Shown here piece after piece: positions 36,161 to 44,854 of a DNA stretch of 64,000 bases; position 1 is the first letter of the stretch, and each line of letters opens with the position of its first letter. The DNA is from Bacteroidota bacterium (GTDB lineage: Bacteria; Bacteroidota; Bacteroidia; Chitinophagales; LD1). The stretch covers positions 1-64,000 of the forward strand of contig CANJLD010000002.1 in the NCBI GenBank assembly GCA_947475165.1, read 5' to 3'. The translations under genes and the position numbers were made by a program. The notes beneath the pieces were generated by a model, which saw only the letters and a program-made list of their open reading frames with translations, was not told the origin of the DNA and made no database searches.

Positions 36161-36460
36161 GCTGTAATAATTGGGGCGCGTCTCTCGCAAAGCCTCGGGT
36201 CGGGCTATCGCTTCAAGTCCTCACCCCAAAGCGGGCTGCGGACTTTCCGATCTATCCCTCGCGCAAACAGCCGGTTCCGAACTTCTTAATTTAAACTCTG
36301 GTAGAAATTCATTTGTGGGCGGTAGAATTTCAATTTGCATCGTTAGAATTTCATTTTGAGCTGTCCGCAAGTCATTTGTATGTCTTTGCTGGCAAAACTG
36401 TCCTTCTCTACGGACAGTTTTCGGTTCCACTGGCGTAAGCGTCCGCTCGTGAAAACAAAA
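36161..36460. other. Repeat-like, GC-rich gene-free segment upstream of the mscL terminator
   Basis: About 300 bases without a convincing gene. The first part (36165-36290) is clearly GC-richer than its surroundings. A block of three imperfect GTAGAATTTCATTTTG-like units follows (about 36300-36360). A hairpin, AAACTGTCC/GGACAGTTT (36395-36420), comes next. The short ORFs here have no signal. From memory, similar GC-rich stretches recur in other Bacteroidota genomes; this could not be checked. Confidence 0.55.
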
Positions 36461-36490
36461 AACCCCGCGAGAGCGGGGTTCTTTGTTTTT
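36461..36490. terminator. Bidirectional terminator
   Basis: AACCCCGC-GAGA-GCGGGGTT stem-loop with T-rich sequence on both sides (CTTTGTTTTT on plus, TTTTGTTTTC on minus). It best serves mscL on the minus strand, and could also end transcripts from the beta-barrel gene. Confidence 0.85.
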
Positions 36491-36505
36491 GTGGTTGGCT
36501 GTTAT

Positions 36506-36530
36506 GCCCCCTTTAGGGGGTTGGGGGTGG
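36506..36530 (-). repeat. Dispersed post-stop repeat, copy 4
   Basis: On the minus strand CCACCCCCAACCCCC then TAAAGGGGGC, a variant of the repeat, begins 2 bases after the mscL stop codon. Confidence 0.88.
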
Positions 36531-36532
36531 CA

Positions 36533-36913
36533 TTACTTCTTCAACGAATCTCTTATTTCCATCAACAACAAATCGGTAGAAGATACTGCCGGTGGAGTGG
36601 AAGGAACTTCCGCTTCCTTTTTCTTAGCTGCATTCATGCCTTTAATAATCAAAAACAAAACAAAGGCTACAATTACAAAGTTGATAGTTGCCGAAAGAAA
36701 ATTACCATACTTCACCGTTCCAAAAATGGTCAACTCTTCCAATTTTGTAAGGTGCGCAGCTTCTAAAGCAGGCTTAAGCATCAGCGGTGTAATTACATCA
36801 TCAATAAGCGAGCTTACAATCTTGCCAAACGCTCCGCCAATGATAACACCAATAGCTAAATCAACAACATTGCCCTTCATGGCAAATTCTTTAAATTCTT
36901 TAATCATTCCCAT
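36533..36913 (-). CDS. mscL: Large-conductance mechanosensitive channel MscL
   Basis: MscL opens under membrane tension to release solutes on hypo-osmotic shock. The 126-residue protein starts MGMIKEFKEFAMKGNVVDLAIGVIIGGAFGKIVSSLIDDVITPL (N-terminal amphipathic helix and TM1) and has TM2 (INFVIVAFVLFLIIKGMN), then a charged C-terminal helix. The length and motifs are canonical. It is on its own, about 140 bases after batE. Confidence 0.96.
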   Translation of the reverse strand: MGMIKEFKEFAMKGNVVDLAIGVIIGGAFGKIVSSLIDDVITPLMLKPALEAAHLTKLEELTIFGTVKYGNFLSATINFVIVAFVLFLIIKGMNAAKKKEAEVPSTPPAVSSTDLLLMEIRDSLKK

Positions 36914-37023
36914 AGTTATAAGTTTTAGGGTGAGGAAATATTAACGTAAAATAAGCGTTGAAACCCGAAGCCGGAATTATTCGGCAGAAAAGTTTTGCAC
37001 GCTTGTATTTTGTAATTGGTTGT

Positions 37024-37051
37024 TAAGCCCCCTTCAGGGGGTTTGGGGTGG
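37024..37051 (-). repeat. Dispersed post-stop repeat, copy 5
   Basis: On the minus strand CCACCCCAAACCCCC then TGAAGGGGGCTT starts 2 bases after the batE stop codon. Confidence 0.88.
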
Positions 37052-37053
37052 TA

Positions 37054-37848
37054 TTAAATCTTCTCGAAAAGATTTTTTTCAATCCATCCTACTTTGCCAT
37101 CGGCTAAACGGATTTTTGTCCAGTTCCCTACTTGGTCGCAAAGCTCCAACTTAAGTCCTTCGTGAATGGTGAAGAGGTCGGTGCCATTAGCATCCGGTGC
37201 GCTTTTTAAGCTTACATTTTCAGCCATCAAAATTGCCGTATCCGAATTTTCTTCGGCATAGCTTTGCTTAAAAGCAAGGGCAATTGAAGCAATAGAAAGA
37301 AGCAGAAACAAAGAGCCGAGAAATAAAACAAACCCCTTACGAGCAACAAAAAGATAAACGGCAAACACAATCAGAGCCGTCCAAACAAAGCCAAGCGCAA
37401 AAATCCCCCAGCCCTTAGATGACTGAGAGGACAAAAAATTATTCCACGAAGTAATAATGCCCAACTGCGGAACGGGAGTGAGGTTGTCAAACGTTTTAAG
37501 CTGAGCCAATTTCAGGTTGTGCGCAATGTCTTCATCTTCCGGTGATAGTTTATGCGCACGTTCAAAATTTAAAATGGCCTTACCGATGTTATGCAGTTTA
37601 AAATAACTGTTGCCTAGGTTGTAATAAACCTCCGGATTGCGATAGCCCTGCATCAAAACTTTTTCATAAGCCGAAGCAGCCTGCTCAAACTGATTGCTTT
37701 TGTAAAACGAGTTTGCTGAAGTGTAAAGTTGCGATGGAGTTTGCGCGGATAAAGAAGAACAAAGACCAAATATCAAAGACCAAAAAAATGCAAACGCAAT
37801 CTTTGAACTTTGAACTTTGATTTTTGAACTTTGAACTTCCCGTCTCAT
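37054..37848 (-). CDS. batE: Bat operon TPR/SH3 membrane protein BatE
   Basis: The 264-residue protein has an N-terminal hydrophobic segment (IAFAFFWSLIFGLCSSLSAQ), two to three TPR repeats (about 40-115), two membrane segments (about 145-205), and a C-terminal SH3-like domain (DTAILMAENVSLKSAPDANG ... GKVGWIEKNLFEKI). It is the last gene of the bat operon. The N-terminus (SSKIKVQSSKI) is encoded by a 7-bp tandem array, so the true start could be further downstream. Confidence 0.85.
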   Translation of the reverse strand: MRREVQSSKIKVQSSKIAFAFFWSLIFGLCSSLSAQTPSQLYTSANSFYKSNQFEQAASAYEKVLMQGYRNPEVYYNLGNSYFKLHNIGKAILNFERAHKLSPEDEDIAHNLKLAQLKTFDNLTPVPQLGIITSWNNFLSSQSSKGWGIFALGFVWTALIVFAVYLFVARKGFVLFLGSLFLLLSIASIALAFKQSYAEENSDTAILMAENVSLKSAPDANGTDLFTIHEGLKLELCDQVGNWTKIRLADGKVGWIEKNLFEKI

Positions 37849-37884
37849 GTCTAATATCTTGTGTCTATCGTCTAAACTCTATTT
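37801..37884. repeat. Double heptanucleotide array at the batE start and batD-batE junction
   Basis: Two adjoining period-7 blocks. Five CTTTGAA-type units (37801-37835) lie inside the batE N-terminus. Six TCTNNNN units (TCT at 37843, 37850, 37857, 37864, 37871, 37878) run across the batE start codon, the short gap and the batD stop. Confidence 0.88.
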
Positions 37885-39783
37885 CACTTCATCTTCCAAG
37901 TCTGCCATCAAATTCATAGCTACATCATAATTCGTTTTCATTTCGCTTCCCTCGCCTACCGGTGAATACAGAGCAAGCTCACAGGTGTTTAATAATCCTT
38001 TGAGTTTAGAAATGGTTTCAGCCTTTGCATTTTTCACCAATAATTTTTCTTCTACATTCTCTTTCGAAAGCATTGCCATGTCAATGTTCAGTTTGTCTCC
38101 CAGATAACCCCAGGTGGCGCGAGATACTTCATCGTAGAAGTTTTTCTTATCACCGGTTGTCAAATGTTTTTCGGCAACGCTCAATCTTTTCTTCGCCAGC
38201 TTTAATGCCCTTCTTCTCTTGGCTCCAATTACATCAGCCGCAAGATTTTCGTTTCTTCTCTTCGCCATCACTAACGTTACAAACAATAAAAACGGAGCCG
38301 AATACATAGCCGCAAAACCAGCCGAGGCAAAAAATGAATTTCCTTTTTTGAACTCCGGTGTATTGGTTTTGATGTAACGAATATCCTGACCAACCAAAGC
38401 CACCTCTTCTTTATTAATTTCTGCCGGTGTGTTAGTATTTACATTCTTCGAAGGCTCACCGGTTATCTTCACCGCATATTCCGGTGACTTCACCGTAAAA
38501 TATTTTGCGCTCGAAGGTTCAAACCACGAAAATGTTTTCGATTCAATTTTATACTCACCGGGCTGGCGAGGAATGAGGAGATAATCATACTGTCGCATGC
38601 CGCTCATGCCTGCCGTGCTGTTGTTGATGTTTTCTTTTGTCTTAGGGTCATACACTTCAAACTCTGCCGGAAATTGAGGCGAGGGCGCATCAACAAATTT
38701 CAAGTTACCGGTGCCGGATATTTTCAAAGTGTAAGTTATCGGCTCATCGGTCTTGGCTTCTTTATTAGAAAGGGATGTTTCGAATTTGTAGTTGCCCACT
38801 GCACCGGCAAAGTCTGCGGGCTTACCGGCTTCCGGCAATTCTTTCACGTTCACAGTTGCCGCATTTGTTTTTAAAGCCATAGGCACTTGCTGCACCTGAC
38901 CGAAAAAACTGCCAAAGAAATTTCTTGAATTAGAACGAACCTGTACCTGCACTACCGTACTTACCTCGCAACTTGCCACCGGTAAAGCACCGGCACGCTG
39001 CGGATACAAATTGTATTTTAAAATTTCAATGGTGTTGTATTGTTTTCCATTTATGGTTTCTACAGAAGGTCTGCGCTTAGGGTCGAGTTCAACTTCCTGG
39101 CTCCAGTAACCATCAAAGGCAGGTGCCTTACTCACATTAAAGCCTGAAAGATTTTGACGGAAATAAAGTTTGTAAGAAGCAGTAAGCATTTCGCCTTTGT
39201 AAACAGAATTTTTATTCACCGATAGTTTTACAAACACATCATCCTTCAATTGCTTTTCTAAATCGGCATTACTTGTTTGCGGTTGCTCTTCTTCACCGCC
39301 ATTAAAAAACGGGTCATCAAAAGGGTCGTACGGATTTCGATGACGTTGTTGTTGCTGCGCAGCCACCGGTGCAGTTACCTGAACCGTAACTTCGTTGCTC
39401 TCCATAGTAACACCGGCAACTTGTATACTTCCTTTGCCAATTTTAAATGTGCCCTGATTTTTTGGACGAAGAATATAATTGTAAGTAATGCTCTGCGTTA
39501 CGTTACCATTTACCCATTGCATACTGGTAGAAGTATTCGGCCCACCAAGCACCTGAAAATCTGTAATGGCAGGCGGCTTTAAATTACTTCCGTTGCCATT
39601 CTCCAATGTATAACTCAACTGAAAATTCGAGTTCTGCGGAACAGATTTAGGGGCAGAAGCAGAGAACCGCGCCTGAGAAAAAGACGATAGACAACCTACA
39701 ACGGACAACAGAAATATAAATGCAACAATAAGCTTGCACTTATTTACACTTCTAATTTCTGATTTCTGATTTCTGATTTCCAT
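37879..39783 (-). CDS. batD: Bat operon protein BatD
   Basis: BatD (DUF11-like/BatD family) is a large exported membrane protein of the aerotolerance-type operon. About 634 residues from the ATG at 39783: hydrophobic signal (LIVAFIFLLSVVGCLSSFSQ), several beta-sandwich domains opening with SAPKSVPQNSNFQLSYTLENGNGSNLKPPAI, and a C-terminal membrane segment (ASAGFAAMYSAPFLLFVTLVM) with a cytoplasmic helical tail. The signal region and first residues (MEIRNQKSEIRS) are encoded by 7-bp arrays. Confidence 0.88.
   Translation of the reverse strand: MEIRNQKSEIRSVNKCKLIVAFIFLLSVVGCLSSFSQARFSASAPKSVPQNSNFQLSYTLENGNGSNLKPPAITDFQVLGGPNTSTSMQWVNGNVTQSITYNYILRPKNQGTFKIGKGSIQVAGVTMESNEVTVQVTAPVAAQQQQRHRNPYDPFDDPFFNGGEEEQPQTSNADLEKQLKDDVFVKLSVNKNSVYKGEMLTASYKLYFRQNLSGFNVSKAPAFDGYWSQEVELDPKRRPSVETINGKQYNTIEILKYNLYPQRAGALPVASCEVSTVVQVQVRSNSRNFFGSFFGQVQQVPMALKTNAATVNVKELPEAGKPADFAGAVGNYKFETSLSNKEAKTDEPITYTLKISGTGNLKFVDAPSPQFPAEFEVYDPKTKENINNSTAGMSGMRQYDYLLIPRQPGEYKIESKTFSWFEPSSAKYFTVKSPEYAVKITGEPSKNVNTNTPAEINKEEVALVGQDIRYIKTNTPEFKKGNSFFASAGFAAMYSAPFLLFVTLVMAKRRNENLAADVIGAKRRRALKLAKKRLSVAEKHLTTGDKKNFYDEVSRATWGYLGDKLNIDMAMLSKENVEEKLLVKNAKAETISKLKGLLNTCELALYSPVGEGSEMKTNYDVAMNLMADLEDEVK
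39683..39710. repeat. Degenerate heptanucleotide array in the batD signal-peptide region
   Basis: Four 7-mers: GACGATA, GACAACC, TACAACG, GACAACA. They encode the VVGCLSSFS part of the signal region. Confidence 0.7.
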
Positions 39784-39785
39784 AA
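39751..39785. repeat. Heptanucleotide array at the batD start (TCTGATT)
   Basis: TCTAATT followed by three TCTGATT units and TCCATAA. It spans the batD start codon and encodes the first residues EIRNQKSEIRS. Confidence 0.9.
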
Positions 39786-39862
39786 TAAAATTATACCGCA
39801 AATTTCATTGTTCTGTTCCTAATGCGAAAGATGCTTAATTATTTTTCACAAATACCTTTTGC

Positions 39863-41770
39863 TTACCAATCTTTCTCCTTTTTACTTCCGTTGCTTTTCT
39901 GTTGCTGCCGCTGCATTTTCTTATTAGTCTTTTGCTCTTCGTTTTGCAGTGCCTGTAAAAGTTTTTGCGCTTCCTCTTTAGTCAGTTTCAACTGCATTGG
40001 TTTTCCGTCTTTCGACTTTTCGTTGCTCAATTGCAAATTGACCTGTTGTTCTTTTTTGTCTTTCTCTCCATCCATCATTTGCTTAATTGCTATCAATTGC
40101 CTCACCACTTCGCGCATTTTTTCTGCCGCTTCCTGCTGATGTTGTTGCGCAGAATCGTTTTTCTGTTGTTGTAAATCCTGCTGTGCCTGTTGTTGTTCCT
40201 GCTGTGCTTCTTCTAAATTCTTTTTCGCTTCATCGCCTTCCTTGCCCTGCGTTTCGTTCATCTTCTGCAACTCTTCTTTAGCCTGCTCTAATTTTTCGTT
40301 CAGTTCTTCCTGTTGCTCTTTTAGCTTTTCCTGCTTTTGCGGGTCGGCTGCTTGTTTATTCTGTTCAGCTTTTTCAGCTAACTGTTCCTGCTCTTTCGCC
40401 ATCTCCTGCATTTTTTCAATGGCTTCATTCATTTGTTGTTTGCCTTGCTGCTCTTCTTCCTTTTTCTGTTGCTGCTCTGCCTGCTGTTGCATCTGCTGCA
40501 TTTGTTCAGAAGCATCTTTCATTTCTTGCGCTGCCTGCTTTTGTTGTTCGGCAGCTTGTTTATTTTCCTGTTGTTCGCTGCTTTGTTGCGCCTGCTCCTG
40601 CTTTTTCTCCGCCTGTTCTATTTGCTTTTGAATTTGTTCCAATTTTTGCTGGTCTTCTTTCTTCTCCGCCTGCTGTTTTAAATCCTCCACCTGCTTCTGT
40701 GCCTCGTTAATATCTTTTTTTACTTCTTGCTGCTTTTGCTGAATCTGTTGTTGCGCCTGTTGATTAGCGCTGTCTTTTTGCGCTTCGGTTTTCTTCGCTA
40801 TTTCTTCCTGTTTGTTGGCAATGCTGTCCATTTTCTCAGCCGCCTCTTTCATTTTTTGATTGAAGTATTCCAGTAACGCATTGCGCAAATCTTCTTCCAA
40901 TTCCTTTTTTAAATCGTTGAGCTCCTGCGAGGCCTCGCTCATATTTTCAGCCGCCCTTTCCTGATTCTCAGCCGCTAAATCGTTTTGGTTTTGCTCAGCA
41001 TTTTTCTGCGCTTCTTCCTGTTGCTTTAATGCACGCTCTAATTTCTTTTCTGCCAGCGAAATTTTTTTGCCGGTTTGTTTTTTCAAATCTGCCAGTTCTT
41101 TTTGCGCGCGCTTTAGTTCTTCTCTAAGTTTGTTTTGCTCTTTTTTTATTTCTTCCTGAAGCTTTTTGTTGTTGCCATTTTTATTGGCTTTCGCTTTACG
41201 AGCTAAATCCTGTTGCCGTTTCGCAAGGTCTTTTAGTTTGTTTGAAGCAGCCAAAAGTTTTCCCTGCAACTCGAGTGAATTTTCTTTTTGCGGTTTTTCA
41301 GCGCGCACATTGGCATAAGCTAGATTGTATTTCGTATCCATGTCGCGCGGATTATTTTTCAGCGCATCTTTAAATGCCTTTTGAGCTTCTGTCCATTTGC
41401 CCTGTTGAAGATAAATATTTCCGATGTTATGATAGGCTTTTGCCTTTGTGTTTTTATCTGCACTGCCATAAGCCACCACACGAAATTTCTCCAGCGATTC
41501 TTCATATTTCTTCTGCTGATAAAACACATCGCCTAAATTGAAATGTGCTTCCGTCATATCTGCATCTTTGTCCAGAGCCTTCCGGTAACTGATTTCGGCA
41601 TCGGCATAATTTGCCTTTGCGTATGCTTTATTGCCGTCTCGTATATCGTTCTTTTTAGGCTGAGCAGAAAACGGAATTTGTGAAAACGCATTGAATGAAA
41701 ACAGAAATGACAATACAATTGTTGCTGCATAAACAGAAAGCGATAAGCGATAAACAGATTTCATTCTCAT
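39863..41770 (-). CDS. batC: Bat operon TPR/Gln-Lys-rich coiled-coil protein BatC
   Basis: The protein has about 635 residues from the ATG at 41770. A signal peptide (MKSVYRLSLSVYAATIVLSFLFSFNAFSQ) is followed by three TPRs (about 45-160; GNKAYAKANYADAEISYRKAL and following). A very long low-complexity coiled coil (about 190-600) made mainly of Gln, Lys and Glu comes next, with a short conserved C-terminus (KMREVVRQLIAIKQMMD ...). BatC is a periplasmic partner of BatB in Leptospira/Bacteroides models. It is longer than many BatC proteins owing to the coiled coil. Confidence 0.87.
   Translation of the reverse strand: MRMKSVYRLSLSVYAATIVLSFLFSFNAFSQIPFSAQPKKNDIRDGNKAYAKANYADAEISYRKALDKDADMTEAHFNLGDVFYQQKKYEESLEKFRVVAYGSADKNTKAKAYHNIGNIYLQQGKWTEAQKAFKDALKNNPRDMDTKYNLAYANVRAEKPQKENSLELQGKLLAASNKLKDLAKRQQDLARKAKANKNGNNKKLQEEIKKEQNKLREELKRAQKELADLKKQTGKKISLAEKKLERALKQQEEAQKNAEQNQNDLAAENQERAAENMSEASQELNDLKKELEEDLRNALLEYFNQKMKEAAEKMDSIANKQEEIAKKTEAQKDSANQQAQQQIQQKQQEVKKDINEAQKQVEDLKQQAEKKEDQQKLEQIQKQIEQAEKKQEQAQQSSEQQENKQAAEQQKQAAQEMKDASEQMQQMQQQAEQQQKKEEEQQGKQQMNEAIEKMQEMAKEQEQLAEKAEQNKQAADPQKQEKLKEQQEELNEKLEQAKEELQKMNETQGKEGDEAKKNLEEAQQEQQQAQQDLQQQKNDSAQQHQQEAAEKMREVVRQLIAIKQMMDGEKDKKEQQVNLQLSNEKSKDGKPMQLKLTKEEAQKLLQALQNEEQKTNKKMQRQQQKSNGSKKEKDW
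41733..41760. repeat. Heptanucleotide array in the batC signal-peptide region (GCGATAA)
   Basis: ACAGAAA, GCGATAA, GCGATAA, ACAGATT: four 7-mers that encode SVYRLSLSVY just after the batC start. Confidence 0.8.
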
Positions 41771-41772
41771 AA

Positions 41773-42858
41773 CTAAAAACTGAATTTCAATTTGCGTTCG
41801 GTAATCCACCATTCCAATAAAAGCAACATAGCCGCAATTGCCAGACAATACTGAAACTTGCTATCGAAAGCGGTAAACACCATTTCATTCATTTCCTTTT
41901 TACTGATGCCGCCTAACTCTTTAAAGATGGCTTCAATTTCATCTTTCCCGCTGCCGAGTTGAAAATACTTTCCGTTGCCTTTTACTGCAATCTCCCTTAA
42001 CATCTTTTGATTGATTTTTGAAAGCACTATGTTACCGTCATTGTCGCGCTTAAAATTGCTGCCTTCCGGTATGGGACCGCCATTATCCGTACCCACGCCA
42101 AGCGTAAAAACCTTCACACCTTGCTTGGTTATTTTTTGCAATGCCTCATCGGTACCGCCTTCGTTGTCTTCGCCATCGGTTATAATAATCAGTGCTTTGC
42201 TTTTAGGCGTTCCTTCTTTAGGAAAAGATTCCTGCGCCATTTGTATCGCTTCGGCAATATCAGTTCCCTGATAAGTAATTAAATCGGTACTGATAGTTTT
42301 CAGATACATGCGCGCTGCACCGTAGTCGGTGGTAATAGGCATTTGCAGCGAAGCTTTACCGGCAAATGCAATCATACCTACACGGTCGTTCTTCAGCGTG
42401 TCTATAAAATTGCTGATGAAATTTTTCGCACGCATCAGCCGGTTGGGCTTTACATCTTCGCCTAGCATAGAGTTAGAAACATCAAGTGCTATGATGACAT
42501 CAATTCCTTTGCGCATTATTTTTTCCTGCCGCGTTCCCACTTGCGGATTGGCAAAACCAATCACCATAAATTCGAATGCCAGCGAAAGCAAAATGAATTT
42601 GATTAAATGTTTGTTGAACGAAATATCGGGTGTAAGCTGTGCCAGCAAATAGGAGTTGGCGAACCGGTCAAGGTTTTTCTTTCTCCAGTATTGAAATAGT
42701 AAAAACAAAATGAGCATGGGTGCAATAGCACCGAGCAGCCATAAGTATTCTTTGAACTCAAAACGGAACGCTTCTTCGCGCAGCAGTATAAGTACCGTTG
42801 CGATAGGAATTGCCAAAATCAGCAACCAGAGATATTTTATGTAATCGCTGCGTTTCAC
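41773..42858 (-). CDS. batB: Bat operon VWA-domain protein BatB
   Basis: This 361-residue inner-membrane protein has N-terminal membrane segments (YLWLLILAIPIATVLILL and YLWLLGAIAPMLILFLLF), a VWA domain with a full MIDAS metal site (ALDVSNSM, a Thr in GTD and the later DGED), and a C-terminal membrane segment (YCLAIAAMLLLLEWW). It overlaps batA by 4 bases and precedes batC by 2 bases. Confidence 0.92.
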   Translation of the reverse strand: MKRSDYIKYLWLLILAIPIATVLILLREEAFRFEFKEYLWLLGAIAPMLILFLLFQYWRKKNLDRFANSYLLAQLTPDISFNKHLIKFILLSLAFEFMVIGFANPQVGTRQEKIMRKGIDVIIALDVSNSMLGEDVKPNRLMRAKNFISNFIDTLKNDRVGMIAFAGKASLQMPITTDYGAARMYLKTISTDLITYQGTDIAEAIQMAQESFPKEGTPKSKALIIITDGEDNEGGTDEALQKITKQGVKVFTLGVGTDNGGPIPEGSNFKRDNDGNIVLSKINQKMLREIAVKGNGKYFQLGSGKDEIEAIFKELGGISKKEMNEMVFTAFDSKFQYCLAIAAMLLLLEWWITERKLKFSF

Positions 42859-43868
42859 GGAATACTTTTTACAATTAAATAGCGCATTAAAAATTCAAAC
42901 AGCAACAACACAATTGCTATGAGTGCAAACGGGAAAAAATTTTCTGTTTTCCGCTCAAACGCACTCACCAGAATTTTTGTTTTTTCCAGTTGGTCAATTT
43001 GCGAATAGATGTCTTTCAGTTTTTTGTTATCGGTAGCACGGAAATATTTTCCTCCGGTCTTTTTTGCAATGTCGCGTAACAGCGGCTCATCAATCTGCAC
43101 ATCGGCATAATCAAAAATTAATTCTCCGCCCGGTGTCATTGCCACCGGTGTCATTGCTTTGCCGTTAGTGCCAATGCCGACCGTATAAACGCGGGCTTTA
43201 TATTGTATGGCAATATCAGAAGCAGTGCTCGGGTCAATCAAACCTTTGTTGTTTACACCGTCTGTCATCAGAATTATCACTTTGCTTTTGGACTCGGATT
43301 CTTTCAGCCGCTGAACCGCAGTGGCAAGCCCCATTCCTATAGCAGTGCCATCTTCCATCAACCCATTTTTAATTTGTTTGAGTTGAGTTTTTAAAATTTC
43401 ATGGTCAACAGTAAGCGGGCATTGCGTAAAACTTTCTCCCGAAAAAACTACCAGTCCAATTCTATCGTGCGGACGACCATCAATAAAATTCATCGCTTCT
43501 TTCTTTGCTGCCTCTAACCGGTTAGGCGAAAAATCTTTGGCAAGCATAGAAGTGGAAACGTCTACCGACAGCACAATGTCAATTCCTTCATTCGTCACTT
43601 TTTCTTCATCGTGTAAAATTTGAGGACGCGCTAAAGCAATAACCAAAAAACTTATAGCGGCTATGCGAAACACCGGAAGAAAGTTTTTCATCATCGCCCG
43701 GAATGGAGTTCCATTTCCGGCAAAAGCACTTGTGGTAGAAAGTTTAATTGAAGGGAACGCGCGCTTCGATAAAAAGAGCCACCACAAACCACCCAGCACA
43801 ACTACTGCTGGGATGAGGTATAAAACCCATCTGTTAGCAAAAGTGATATTTGACAGGCTGCTGAGCAT
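42855..43868 (-). CDS. batA: Bat operon VWA-domain protein BatA
   Basis: The 337-residue BatA has N-terminal membrane segments (LYLIPAVVVLGGLWWLF and FRIAAISFLVIALARPQ), a VWA domain with the MIDAS pattern (VDVSTSM, GTAIG, TDGVNN) and a C-terminal membrane segment (FFPFALIAIVLLLFEFLM). It overlaps its upstream neighbour by 1 base and batB by 4, so the genes are tightly coupled. Confidence 0.92.
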   Translation of the reverse strand: MLSSLSNITFANRWVLYLIPAVVVLGGLWWLFLSKRAFPSIKLSTTSAFAGNGTPFRAMMKNFLPVFRIAAISFLVIALARPQILHDEEKVTNEGIDIVLSVDVSTSMLAKDFSPNRLEAAKKEAMNFIDGRPHDRIGLVVFSGESFTQCPLTVDHEILKTQLKQIKNGLMEDGTAIGMGLATAVQRLKESESKSKVIILMTDGVNNKGLIDPSTASDIAIQYKARVYTVGIGTNGKAMTPVAMTPGGELIFDYADVQIDEPLLRDIAKKTGGKYFRATDNKKLKDIYSQIDQLEKTKILVSAFERKTENFFPFALIAIVLLLFEFLMRYLIVKSIP

Positions 43869-44854
43869 TACTTCTCTACAGTTTTATTTTCGCTTGGTTC
43901 AGTAAAATCTATGAACTTTTTTGCGTTCTCCATCGCTTTCATGTTGGCATCTGGCAACGGAATCATCTTCGCAAATTTTACCAAGTCAGCCGAGCGCAAA
44001 ATTGCAAGCAGATTCTCTTTTGCTTTTTCTTTCAGGTTGTAGTTTTCAATTTCGGTTTGAATTTCCTCGGTAGTTGATTCCATAGCATACCAACCGTAAC
44101 GATACTCAACATACAAACGGAGAATATCGGTGAGGCGACTGTAATAGAGCTTTACATCATGGCTTTGCCAAATTTTCTCCTCTTCTAATTTTTTCAATTC
44201 TGTTCGTGCCCAAATATGTGCAGGAGTTTTTGGTTTTGGTCGCTCCACTATTATCGGTTGCGGTTTTTTTGAACTTCTCCAAAGAAGAATTGCTATAACA
44301 AGAATCAACAACAACACAATACCGGCAACGATGTAATAAATAAATTCCTGCCACGAATACGAAACATTAAGCGGGGCTTTAATTGCTTTGAATGGTTTTG
44401 TTGTGTCAACATCAAGCGTATTTACCCTTATTGGAATATCGTTTGACAAAATACTATCCAATTCGCCAGCACTGTTTTTAAAATAAATTTTTATCGGACC
44501 GGCATGATAGTCACCTGAATCGTACGCTGAAATGGTATAGAGTTGCGAGAAAATTTTGTTACTGCCATCTATAGTTGAATCAACTTTAGAAGCAGAAACA
44601 ACTTCCAAATTTCCAAGTGTATCGTTACCGGTTGGAAAAGCAACAGCAATATTGTTTGAAGTCTTTACCGTTAAGTGAACGTTGAGATAGTCGCCAATTA
44701 AAATTTGAGTAGAGTCGGCACGAAGAGTGGCAGAAACAGATTGAGCATTCGACCACTGACAACTGACCATTGACCATAGCAATGCAAACGCGACTATACG
44801 CAAATGTGTTTTTACGATGGTCAATCGTCTATTGTCAATCGTCAGCCGTTTCAT
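43868..44854 (-). CDS. Bat-operon exported membrane protein (BatD-like)
   Basis: The 328-residue protein between the DUF58 gene and batA is typical of Bacteroidota moxR/bat loci. It has a signal region (LRIVAFALLWSMVSCQWSNAQ), a beta-sandwich (VSATLRADSTQILIGDYLNVHLTVK ...; about 40-170), one membrane segment (FIYYIVAGIVLLLILVIAILL), and a cytoplasmic helical region with DILRLYVEYRYGWYAMESTTEEI. It is related in layout to BatD/DUF4381 proteins. Its N-terminus (MKRLTIDNRRLTI) is encoded by a 7-bp array. Confidence 0.8.
   Translation of the reverse strand: MKRLTIDNRRLTIVKTHLRIVAFALLWSMVSCQWSNAQSVSATLRADSTQILIGDYLNVHLTVKTSNNIAVAFPTGNDTLGNLEVVSASKVDSTIDGSNKIFSQLYTISAYDSGDYHAGPIKIYFKNSAGELDSILSNDIPIRVNTLDVDTTKPFKAIKAPLNVSYSWQEFIYYIVAGIVLLLILVIAILLWRSSKKPQPIIVERPKPKTPAHIWARTELKKLEEEKIWQSHDVKLYYSRLTDILRLYVEYRYGWYAMESTTEEIQTEIENYNLKEKAKENLLAILRSADLVKFAKMIPLPDANMKAMENAKKFIDFTEPSENKTVEK
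44751..44778. repeat. Heptanucleotide array (TGACCAT-type) in a signal-peptide region
   Basis: CGACCAC, TGACAAC, TGACCAT, TGACCAT: four 7-mers that encode SMVSCQWS near the cleavage site of the BatD-like protein. Confidence 0.85.
44817..44844. repeat. Heptanucleotide array at the start of the BatD-like gene (ATCGTCA)
   Basis: ATGGTCA, ATCGTCT, ATTGTCA, ATCGTCA: four 7-mers just after the start codon, encoding RLTIDNRRLTI. Confidence 0.88.

Noticed and set aside
40242-40681. Plus-strand Cys/Phe/Leu-rich ORFs inside batC
   Set aside because: They are antisense shadows of the Gln/Lys-rich coiled coil; composition is a by-product of the low-complexity codons.
43868-44854. Assigning the Bat-cluster gene as BatD
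   Set aside because: A longer, clearer BatD exists at 37879-39783; this one is shorter with a different layout, so it is listed as BatD-like without symbol.
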